Under the pieces are notes generated by a model. That model had not been told where the DNA came from. It saw nothing but the letters and a program-made list of their open reading frames with translations, and searched no databases. From positions 66,293,737-66,357,736 of the forward strand of contig CM036170.1 of assembly GCA_020631735.1 (NCBI GenBank): a stretch of DNA of 64,000 nucleotides, written 5' to 3'. Both the position numbers and the translations under genes were made by a program. The DNA comes from Saccharum officinarum (Eukaryota > Streptophyta > Magnoliopsida > Poales > Poaceae). Below are positions 1 to 9,900 of this stretch, piece after piece. Within the stretch, counting starts at the first letter, position 1. Every line of letters starts with the position of its first letter.

Positions 1-507
1 GCTTGGTTCTCATAGATTTCATACTGTCGCAGCTGACACTTTTGAGTTTCCCTAATACAATGACTTGTTAAACTACAAGCATTGTGCTTACAATGATTTT
101 GGGTTTTCCTTTCATGAGCAATGGACATGTGTGCGGTTGCTTTTCTGTCCATTGAAGAATGCAGATATAACATTCCTCACTGAATCTTGTTTTTGCCCAG
201 GTTTCTGTCTCTTAAAATTGGCTTGTGTAAGCATACTATAATTTAGAATATAATATCCTCTGGATGCCCCATTTTTACTTTATAAACAGGCTGATGTGCT
301 TTACCATCTTCATCACCAAGAATTTGTATGCTGTAAGCTTTTTAGCTTCCTTTTGGTTGTTGTAGGTTTATGCCATTATATTGTAGGCCTCCTGAACCCT
401 CAGAATCTAGCACATTCTGAATAGTCAATTCTAGTATCAGGTTCTAACATTATTCTATGTTTCAATGGCTGATTCGACTTTGGTGGAGATGTGAGAAGTG
501 TGATACT
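1..507. other. AT-rich flank with no recognisable gene
   Basis: I see no long reading frame, repeat or RNA gene here. The sequence is AT-rich and could be intergenic DNA or the UTR or intron of a gene to the left of the window. Its last five bases (503-507, ATACT) are the left target-site duplication of the Copia element that follows. Confidence 0.4.
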
Positions 508-921
508 TGTTAGACATAATCTGCTGATCCATTTTGCTTCTCCTCTAGAGCAGTTAGGGGCAGGTGGAAGGTCAGCTTCTGCTGTCCATGACCTGACCAC
601 TGTAGCAAGTATGGCAATAGGCCATATCTAGTACTGTAGTTGGTAGTTGTTGCATCATCCATAGTTGGTAGAAAATGATGTATACTTTGTACTAGAGTAG
701 GTAGTATTGTACCATAATAGGTACATGTAGGTTGTATATAAACCAATGCAATGCAATGAAATGGGCAGCTCTTGCCACTATCACTTGAGTTATTCAGGTT
801 TCAGGAACTGAAACCGTGTAGAGTGTGTGTGTGTGCTGAAGAAGAGCTTCCTCAGTGTAGGGAGGAGTAGAGGGAAGGTGAGCAGGTGTTGCTCACCTGG
901 GCATTAGGATTAAAGCCATCA
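508..921 (+). repeat. 5' LTR of Copia-1
   Basis: A 414-bp LTR with TG...CA ends. A TATA box (TATATAAA, 735-742) marks the likely U3 promoter. Compared with the 3' copy it lacks 13 bp around position 843, where the 3' LTR has a small inverted repeat. Confidence 0.95.
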
Positions 922-923
922 AC

Positions 924-936
924 TGGTATCAGAGCC
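924..936 (+). other. Primer-binding site of Copia-1 (initiator Met tRNA)
   Basis: TGGTATCAGAGCC lies two bases after the 5' LTR. It is complementary to the 3' end of plant initiator Met tRNA, the usual primer for Copia minus-strand synthesis. Confidence 0.9.
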
Positions 937-962
937 GTACAAGTCGCTGGGTGTAGTCGCCG

Positions 963-3900
963 GTGATGGACACTGTTGCAGCGGGCGCAGGGGGCGGTGC
1001 AGAGGCAGCTGCGGCGGCGGCTGCAGCTGCGGCCATGGAGAGGCAGCTGGCCTCGGCATCCCAGCCCGCAGTAGAGGTGCGCACGGTGAGGGAGGTCGGC
1101 GGGTCCAATACCTGGCCGATGCTCACCCGCACCAACTACGGCGAGTGGGCTGTCCACATGAAGTGGAAACTGCGAGCGCGGCGGTGGTGGGCGGCGGTGG
1201 AGACCGGCAATGCCGGTGAGGATGCAGAGGTGGGCGTCATGGAGGTGCTCATGGCATCCACGCCGTCCGAGTTCCATGAGGCCATCGGGTCGAAGAACAC
1301 GGCGAAGGAGGCGTGGGACATGCTCGCGTCCTTCCGCCTCGGCTCGGACCGAGCCAAGAAGGCGAAGGCGCAGCAGCTGCGCCGCGAGTTCGACGACCTT
1401 CGATTCAAGCCCGGGGAGGCCGTGGAGCATTTCGCACTTCGGCTGCAGTCGATCGCGAGCAAGTTGGCCACCTACGGCAAGCCGGTCGACAACGAGGACG
1501 TCATGGCCAAGCTGCTGCGCGTCGTGCCGGCTAAGTACGCGCAGCTTGCCTTGTCCATCGAGACGATGCTGGACTTGTCCACGCTATCGCTCGAGGACAT
1601 CACCGGGCGGCTCCGCGCGGTGGAGGATCGCGCGCCGCCAGAGAAGGAGAAGCCCAAGCTGCTGCTGACGGAGGAGGAGTGGTCGGCACGGATGAAGGAG
1701 AAGCGCAAGACCGGGGAAGGCTCCAGTCACGGTGGCGGTGACCGTGGCGGCGGCAACGGCGGAAAGCAGCGTGGCAAGGCACCGGCGGAGAAGAAGGGAA
1801 AAAAGAAGTTCCCCGACCCCAATGCTTGCCGCAAGTGCGGCGAGGTAGGGCACTGGGCACGGGAGTGCCCAAACAAGAAGCCGGAGAGGAAGGAGGAGGC
1901 GCACCTTGCTCGGGACGACAGCGACGGCGAGCACGCGCTCCTGATGGGGGTGTTCTGCGCGGAGAACGGTGGAGCAAGGGCGGTGGAGCTGGAGCAGAGG
2001 TCTACGCCGCCGGCTGTTCACTTTGATGAGCCGCGGGCGCAGGTTCTTTTGGGAGCTGCCGGAGACGAATCAGAGCCAAGGTGGTACCTCGACTCCGGGG
2101 CGAGCAACCACATGACAGGCTGCCGCGCCGTCTTCTCTGAGCTGGACGAGAAGCATGCCGGGAGCGTGAGGTTCGGCGATGGCTCCCGGGTGCAGATACG
2201 AGGGCGCGGCACCGTGCTCTTCCGGTGCAAGAACGGTGACCACCGCGCGCTCACGGACGTCTACTACATCCCGGAGCTTCGATCAAGCATCGTCAGCCTA
2301 GGACAGCTCGATGAGCACGGTGCGGAGGTGTTGATCAGCAATGGGGTGCTGCGCATCAGGGACCAGGACGGCCGACTCCTAGCTAAGGTATCGAGGTCCC
2401 ATAACCGTCTCTACCTGCTGGATTTGAAGGTAGAGCATCTGGTGTGCCTTGCGGCGTCGTGCTCGGAGGAGCCGTGGCTATGGCATGGTCGATTCGGCCA
2501 CCTGAGCTTCGACGCACTCGGGCGGCTGGGGAAGATGGTGACCGGGCTGCCGCAGATCAAGCACGCCGGCGAGCTTTGCGACAGCTGCCTGGCGGGGAAG
2601 CAGAGGCGGCTACCGTTCCCCAAGGCGGCAAGGTATCGCGCGGCTGATTCGCTCGAGCTGGTCCATGGGGACCTTTGTGGGCCAATCACGCCGGCGACGC
2701 ACGGCGGCCGGAGGTATTTCCTCTTGCTCGTGGACGACTGCAGTCGCTACATGTGGCTGCAGCTCCTGACGAGCAAGAGCGACGCGACGGACGCCATCAA
2801 GCGCTTCAAGGCGCGCGCGGAGGTAGAGTCCGGGAAGAAGCTGCGGGTGTTTCGGACGGATCGCGGCGGCGAATTCACGGCGGTGGAGTTCGCCACTTAC
2901 TGTGCGGATGAGGGGGTCGGGCGCCACCTCATGGCGCCTTACTCACCGCAACAGAACGGTGTGGTGGAGCGCCGGAATCAAACCATCGTCGGCATGGCGC
3001 GCTCGATGATGAAGGCGAAAGAGATGCCGTCGGCGTTCTAGGGCGAAGCAGTGAGCACAGCGGTGTTCATCTTGAACCGTTCGCCCACCAAGGCCTTGAA
3101 GCGGATGACGCCGTTCGAAGCATGGCAAGGGCGCAAGCCTAATGTCACGTTCCTGCGCACCTTTGGCTGCATTGGCCACGTGAAGGCCACCAAGCCGGGC
3201 CTCGGCAAGATGGAGGACAGGAGCACCAAGATGGTGTTCCTCGGCTATGAGGAAGGGTCCAAGGCCTACCGGCTCTACGACCCGGTCAGCGAGAAGGTGG
3301 TGGTGTCCTGGGACATAGTCTTCAATGAGGCGGCGGCGTGGAGTTGGGACAAGCCGGCGGTGGGGGAAGCAGAGGGCGTGGGCGGCATTGGCGACTCCTT
3401 CATCGTCGAGCGGCTGGTCATTCATGGCGGCGGCAGTGTGCAGCCGGAGGCAGGAGGGGCTACGGCAGACGAAGGAGAAGCGCCAGGACAGGCGCCGGAA
3501 CCTGCGGCTGTAGAGGCGGAGGAGCCGCCAAGCCCAGCCGCGGCGGGCTCCCCTGTTCTGCCAGACTTCCCTGCTCCACCCGATCAAGGGACTTCCCCGG
3601 CGGTAGGAGTTGAGTTCGCATCCCCGCCGTCGGATCTCTCGGACTTCGTCGATGCTTTCCATGAGGGCGAGGAAGTGCGATTCCGCCGGGTGGACAATGT
3701 CATCGGCAAGGCACAGGCGCCGGGGCTGGCGGCGCGACTACTTGGGAGCTGCTACTGATGAGCGCGGAGGAGCCGGCTACGTTCGCAATTGCGAAACGCG
3801 ACGCGAACTGGAGAAGGGCCATGCTCGAGGAGATGCGCTCGATTGAAGCCAACAAGACCTGGGACTTGGTCGATCCACCGGCGGGATGCCGGCCGATCGG

Positions 3901-5347
3901 ACTCAAGTGGGTCTACAAGGTGAAGAAGGACGAGCACGACGCCGTGATAAAGCACAAGGCGCGACTCGTCGCTCGTGGCTTCGTATAGCGCGAGGGGATT
4001 GACTTCGAGGAGGTGTTCGCCCCGGTCGTGCGCATGGAATCCGTGCGGCTGCTGCTGGCATTAGCGGCGGCCAAGGACTGGCAAGTCCATCACCTCGACG
4101 TCAAGTCGGCGTTTCTGAACGGGGAGCTGGCAGAGACCGTCTACGTCAAGCAGGCGCCGGGCTTCGTGGTGAAAGGCGCTGAGTGCAAGGTGTTGCGCCT
4201 CAGGAAGGCCTTGTACGGGCTGCGGTAGGCGCCGCAGGCCTGGAACGCCAAGCTCGACACCACCATGGCAGAGCTTGGGTTCATCCGGTGCGCCACAGAA
4301 CACGCCTTGTACACCCACCGATGGGGGAAGGAGCACCTCATCGTCGGGGTGTACGTCGACGATCTCATTGTCACCGGAGCTCGAGCAGAATACATTGGAT
4401 GCTTCAAGGAAGAAATGGCGGCGCGTTTCCGGATGAGCGACCTCGGCGCTCTGTCCTACTACCTCGGCATCGAGGTGAGGCAGGGGAAGGACGTCATCAG
4501 GCTAGGGCAGCGTGCCTACGTGCTGAAGTTGCTCGAGCGGGCAGGCATGGCGGGCTGCAAGGCGGTAGCCACGCCAATGGAGGAGCGCATCAAGCTCTCG
4601 AAGCAGAGCACCGCGGCAAAGGTGGACACCACTCTCTACCGGAGCATTGTCGGCGGGCTGCGCTGGCTCACGCACACTCGGTCGGACATCGCGTTTGCGG
4701 TGGGCTACGTGAGCCGTTTCATGGAGGATCCAAGGGAAGACCACTGGGCGGCAGTCAAGCGGCTGCTCCGCTATGTCCAGGGCACGGCAGAGCTGGGCAT
4801 TGTCTTCCCCAAGCGCGGGAGCATCCAGCTCTCGGGGTTCAGCGAGGCACCGCCCAAGGCCTCAGAAGATGCAGCGCTGACGGTCTTCAGCGATGCGGAC
4901 ATGGCCGGCGACGTTGATGGGCGGCGGAGCACTTCGGGTGTCCTCATCTTCCTCGGATCGTCGCCGATTGCCTGGCAATCTGTGAAGCAAAAGATGGTGG
5001 CGCTGTCGACATGTGAGGCGGAGTATGTCGCAGCAGCCACGATGGCATGCCAGGTGGTCTGGCTGCGGCGGCTGCTGACAGAGCTCACCGGAGCTCAGGT
5101 CCAGCCGCCGGCACTCAAGGTGGACAACCAGCCAGCAATTGCACTGGCAAAGAATCCAGTTCTCCACGACAGAAGCAAACACATAGATGTGAAGTTTCAC
5201 TTTATTCGTGATTGCGTCGATGGAGGGCAGCTCGTCATCGAGTTCGTCGACACCAGATGGCAGCTCGCTGACATCCTCACCAAGTCACTTGGCCGGTTTC
5301 GGTTCCAGGAGCTGAGGAGGATGATTGGCATGGTTGAAGTCAAGTAG
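963..5347 (+). pseudogene. Copia-1 gag-pol polyprotein, interrupted
   Basis: One gag-pol frame from ATG 963 encodes an Ala-rich N-terminus, a gag core, a CCHC zinc knuckle (CRKCGEVGHWAREC, from about 1827), an aspartic protease (LDSGAS, D at 2091), integrase (GAG-pre-integrase region about 2480-2600, then the DDE core), reverse transcriptase (YVDD at 4352-4363) and RNase H (about 4880-5330). Breaks are an in-frame TAG at 3039-3041 in integrase, a frameshift between about 3700 and 3758, a TAG at 3986-3988 and a TAG at 4226-4228 in reverse transcriptase. After the shift the frame stays constant to the stop at 5345-5347. All three TAGs fall at positions where the family has Trp or Gln, and each fits one C-to-T change in a CAG (CHG) context. 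The coding region is strikingly GC-rich compared with the flanks. Confidence 0.9.
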
Positions 5348-5370
5348 GGACAGCAGGATTATGGGAAGAT
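5345..5370 (+). other. Polypurine tract region of Copia-1
   Basis: A purine-rich stretch (GGGACAGCAGG...GGGAAGAT) directly precedes the 3' LTR at 5371. This is the expected place for plus-strand primer formation. Confidence 0.6.
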
Positions 5371-5797
5371 TGTTAGACATAATCTGCTGATCCATTTTGC
5401 TTCTCCTCTAGAGCAGTTAGGGGCAGGTGGAAGGTCAGCTTCTGCTGTCCATGACCTGACCACTGCAGCAAGTATGGCAATAGGCCATATCTAGTACTGT
5501 AGTTGGTAGTTGTTGCATCATCCATAGTTGGTAGAAAATGATGTATACTTTGTACTAGAGTAGGTAGTATTGTACCATAGTAGGTACATGTAGGTTGTAT
5601 ATAAACCAATGCAATGCAATGAAATGGGCAGCTCTTGCCACTATCACTTGAGTTATTCAGGTTTCAGGAACTGAAACCGTGTAGAGTGTGTGTGTGTGCT
5701 GAAGAAGAGCTCGGCTCTTCTTCTTCCTCAGTGTAGGGAGGAGTAGAGGGAAGGTGAGCAGGTGCTGCTCACCTGGGCATTAGGATTAAAGCCATCA
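5371..5797 (+). repeat. 3' LTR of Copia-1
   Basis: A 427-bp LTR with the TATA box at 5598-5605. It carries a short perfect inverted repeat (GAAGAGC-TCG-GCTCTTC, about 5703-5719) that is broken in the 5' copy. Confidence 0.95.
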
Positions 5798-5802
5798 ATA
5801 CT

Positions 5803-6299
5803 AATCAACGATTCAAGATGAAACAAACCCAATGAAATCGTGAAGTCCAAGAACCTTTTCTGTAGGTTAGGTAATTCAGGTATGCAGTAAACTTTTATCC
5901 TTCCATATCAGCGCAGCACTTAAATTGGTTGGTAAAACCATTGAATTGCATGAGATGCTGAGCTGAAGAAATGACATTGCTCAGATGCTCAGAAAGTCAG
6001 AATCAAATGTCTGAACTAGGAGTTGTTGGGGGCATGGTTATCAATGGCGTAATTTTCAGATAAGCTGGGTTCTGGTCCTGGATGTACACCGGCTTTGATG
6101 AAGTTTTCAGTACTGTCCCAGGAAGAGTGACAAGTGGCGCATGACTTGGTCAAGCATGGAATGGGCTTGAGATGGGTGGAATGGTATTTGTAGGGTTTGT
6201 ACAGAACTTGGTGGCTAGAGATTTGTCTAGTGCACCAGTGGAATGAAAATTCACTTTCATTTACATTCTTTAGAAAATAGTCAAACCATTGTATATTAT
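5803..6299. other. Intergenic sequence 3' of the kinase gene
   Basis: AT-rich unique-looking sequence without a convincing reading frame or repeat. It lies between Copia-1 and a MITE, downstream of the diacylglycerol kinase gene. Confidence 0.4.
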
Positions 6300-6301
6300 T
6301 A

Positions 6302-6510
6302 CTTCCTCCTATCGTAATACAAGTCCATCTCAATTTGTCCTAAGTTAAACGTTGTTAACTTTGCCCATCAAACAATCAATATCTGAATTGATTGTACAAC
6401 ATTGACATTACTAGATTCATATGAAAAACTATTTGTATTATAGAAAAACTCTTGTTACTTAAGATAATATATTTTTATAATTTTGTTAATCAGAGTTGAA
6501 ACCGATGGAC

Positions 6511-6581
<71 letters not shown>

Positions 6582-6593
6582 TATAGGAGGAAA
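6302..6593. mobile_element. Stowaway-like MITE carrying a (TG)34 microsatellite
   Basis: The terminal inverted repeats are CTTCCTCCTAT at the left and ATAGGAGGAAA at the right, flanked by TA at 6300-6301 and 6594-6595, as expected for Tc1/mariner-type Stowaway MITEs. Interior text near the left end resembles the MITE at 26707-26961. A pure TG repeat (6513-6580) sits just inside the right terminus. Confidence 0.75.
6513..6580 (+). repeat. (TG)34 microsatellite
   Basis: Sixty-eight bases of uninterrupted TG dinucleotide inside the Stowaway-like MITE. It is probably length-polymorphic. Confidence 0.98.
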
Positions 6594-6988
6594 TATGTTT
6601 TTAAGTCAGAGCCCTCGTGAAGCCTGAAATGCAACGCGTGGTTGTACCTGCCACTGAGATGAACATTAGAATTTTGCCTTTTTGTTTAATTATAATATTG
6701 TTTCAAATCCAAGTTCACAAGTAACTAACTGTATCATGACTGGTATGATTTCTAAGATTAAATGCCTTTGTTTAAGCCATTGTAGTTTCTCAGGCAATGA
6801 GTTGCTGAAGAAAATCTGTATTGAAAAATACTGATGGTACAAACAGTCACCCCAGAATCCGTTGTATTGTCAGCAAAAGTTACCTTACATCTGCAAGTTA
6901 CATTCTTACAAACGTTAGTGCCTCAAACTACTTCGCTATGCCCTATGCAAGCAAACTGTACAAGGCTCGATAAAAACAAGAGATCTTA

Positions 6989-9900
6989 TTATTTATTCAC
7001 GTCACCCAAGTAGCTAAAAGACAAGGCGGCACCAAAGTTCCTCCGCTCCTCCTCGAAGTCATCGTTCATGTCGTCGCTGGAGCTGGACTCTGGATGAACG
7101 GTTGAAATAGCTGGGCATGATTCATGGATGCCTTTAGCTATGCAGTCTTTGGTCGCGAGCATCTTCACCTGCCCAGCATGGGAGATCTCTAACACGACTT
7201 TGCCATCATCCGTGGGAAGAGGCTGCTTCCAGGGCTCCCCATCCATTCTCATGTAAGCATGATCAGTTGCGCCTCTGAGGAACTCGAATCGAACACGGTG
7301 AGCCTGACCATGAAAAGACAAGAATTTTATTGCTCATGAACTAATTTTCTTTGAATTGAAGGTCAAATCTCCGGAAGCAGAGTGGTTTTATTTTGACTGG
7401 GCTTTAAATTGTTTAATCCTTCTGCTTGCCTAGTTGAAATTGCATTTGAATTGGGCCTGGCCCTAACTAGTATTACTTAGATCCATCTATCCACTGATAG
7501 TGTTGGAGTGTGAATGTATTAGGCCCATGAGGCTAGGCCCATGTGGCCCATGTATGGTACCTATATAGCTACCCTTCTAGGGTTAGCCTAAATCAATAGA
7601 GAATCATCTTCTAGCATGGTATCAAGCTGAGTTTTTCCTCTCCTCCCCCAGCCGCCGCCCCTCTGGCTGGCGCCGCCGCCGCCACCTCCATGGCCGGCCG
7701 GCCACCTCCTCCCTCCCCTTCCTCCTCTCCCGATCCTTCCTCTCCCTTCCACCCTCCAACACCTGCCGGCAGCCCACCCTGTGGCAGCAGCAGGGACCAT
7801 CCCCGCGGCACAGAGGCTCCTGTCGTCGACGACGGAGGAGACGACGGGGTCTTTCCTCGACAAGGGCCGCCCGCCTCCTCCTCACCAGGCCGCACAGGCT
7901 GCTCCCGGTCCTCTCCCCTCTCCCCTCCGCATCCCTGTCCCCCGCCCCTTGCGCCCTCCGCCTCCCGCCGCCGCTTCTTCACCGAGGCGCGCGCCGCCGC
8001 CCGCTGCCACGCGGCATGGCCTCCGCCGCTGCTCCCGCCCCCGGGCCACACGCCGCCGCGGAGGCGCCCCCAGTCGGCGTGGGAGGAGAGGACGCTGCCG
8101 CACCTCGGCACCTTGCCCTCTACTCCTCTATTCCATCACTGCTCCCCCAGAGCCTGCATCCCACCTTCCCCTTCGCGCCCTTCTCCCGCTGCTGCTGCTG
8201 CCCCTGCTGGAGCTCCTGTGAGCGCCGCTGCCCCTGCTGGCCTGGGCGTTGGCTGGCACGCGGGCGTGCACAGTACCAGCGTCACCGCCGCTGCCTATCG
8301 TGCCACGTGCCGGCGCCGCGTCGCGCGTCGGGCCTTGTCGGCTCCCTACCCTCTGCCATCGGCTCCATCTTCCCCGCCGCCGCAGCCGGGCCATCTTCCA
8401 GGCGCCGCCACCACCATGGCCGCCACCGCCGGGGCCGCTGGCGCGGGGGTGCCAAGCGTCGCCAATCCTAGGTTTAACCCCACATCCCTGTAGTCTACAC
8501 CTCTCGGTGCCTCGCCCAGGCTTGTCGGTTGGGACCCAGCTGCCTTGGCCTACTCCTTCAGCACCACCGCCAGCCCTGATTGGATCGCCGACTCGGGCGC
8601 CACTTTCCACACCACGCCCGATGCGAGTCTACTTTTCTCTCTTCGTCCTCCCCACCCTTCCTGTACCTCTTCCATCATGGTCGCCAATGGCACTTGCATT
8701 CCTGTCTCCTCCGTGGGCACTGCCAGTTCCCATTGCTCCTTTCATATCCCTGATGTTCTTGTGGCTCCTGGTATGGTTCACAACCTTCTCTCTATTCGTC
8801 GTTTCACAACTGACAACTCTTATTCGGTTGAGTTTGACCCCTCAAGTCTCACCGTGCGAGACTTGGCCTCCCGGTGTCCTCTACTCAGGTGTGACAGCAC
8901 TGGACCCCTCTACACACTTCGGTTTCCGGCGTTTGTTTCACCTTTGAAAGCATCTAGGCCCCGAGAGTTGGTTTCGGCAATTGATGACAACGCTTTATTG
9001 CCATGACTAACGTGTGTTTTGCAGAAGCTTTGGTAAGTTAGGTCATGGGGTTCATAACTGCTTTGGGCACTATGGTATTCATGCCCCTTAATGGAAATTG
9101 TTTCGGTTTTCAAAGGATTGACGTCAAGATTAAGGACGGTTAGTTCCGGATGTCAAGGTGTTGAGTTACATTTGGAATAGTCGTTAGGATCTTCGTTTTT
9201 CTCTTTTGGCCGTACTATAAAGGGGGGCATGAGCGAGTAGCTTGACCTAGGTGAGTCTTATGTTTAGGTGTGGTGCACACTTGTCAAACTTAGCACTAGG
9301 CAGCTCTAGAATAGCTCAAAGTTCAGTTGAAAGCAACTTGGTTCAAGTTGCGTCGCGTTTCAAAGTTTTTAGAGACGTTTTCCCTTGACCAGACGCGGTG
9401 TCTGGCTTGACCGGACGCGTCCGGTCAGTTCTAAACCGCTACTGTGTCTCAGCGCTGTTGACCGGACGCGGTGTTCAGGCTGACACATGTCACCTTAGGG
9501 AAATCACCTAATCGGACGCGACTGGGGTGTGATCGGCGCGTCCGGTCACGTTCCAGTAAGGTACTCTGATGACCGGACGCGTCCGGTCATCACTGATCGG
9601 ACGCGGTCGCACGTCAGGTCAGAGTACAGTAAGCTCACTGCACGATCGGACGCGTCCGGTCACCCCTGATCGGCGCGTCCGGTCACTCAGCCGTTATTTC
9701 AAGTTTTCGACCGTTACGAGCGACCGGCGCGTTCGGTCACTCCGACCGGCGCGTCCGGTCACCTCGTATATTGCTGAGTTGGCAGGTAACGGTTGGATTT
9801 GACTGTGGGGTGATAAATTCATCCCCACCACCTCTTTTAGAGGTCTCTTGCTCATTTATTCAGCTGAGAAACACCTTTGAAGTGCAAGGGAGTGCAAGAG

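Larger units (their letters stand above)
508..5797 (+). mobile_element. Ty1/Copia LTR retrotransposon (Copia-1), complete but coding-defective
   Basis: This is a complete element bounded by LTRs at 508-921 and 5371-5797, each starting TGTTA and ending CA. The target-site duplication is a perfect ATACT at 503-507 and 5798-5802. A primer-binding site matching the 3' end of initiator Met tRNA follows the 5' LTR, and a purine-rich tract precedes the 3' LTR. The domain order is gag, protease, integrase, reverse transcriptase, RNase H, which is the Copia order. The LTRs differ by three substitutions over 414 aligned positions plus one 13-bp indel, so insertion was recent. The interior nevertheless carries three in-frame TAG codons and a frameshift. 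It lies 3' of the diacylglycerol kinase gene, in the opposite orientation. Confidence 0.95.

Noticed and set aside
510..746. 78-codon minus-strand frame, repeated at 5373-5609
   Set aside because: It is the same LTR read backwards in both copies of Copia-1; conservation comes from LTR identity, not from a protein.
924..936. tRNA gene
   Set aside because: Only the 3'-end complement of Met tRNA is present, as in the other LTR elements; it is a primer-binding site.
7690..8493. Long Pro/Ser/Ala-rich plus-strand frame
   Set aside because: CCG/CCT-rich composition keeps several frames open on both strands here; no domain is visible, so I treat it as non-coding or unassigned.
9386..9760. CRISPR-like array
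   Set aside because: Spacing is irregular, units are palindromic half or full sites, and the array lies in a plant LTR U3; there are no spacers or cas genes.
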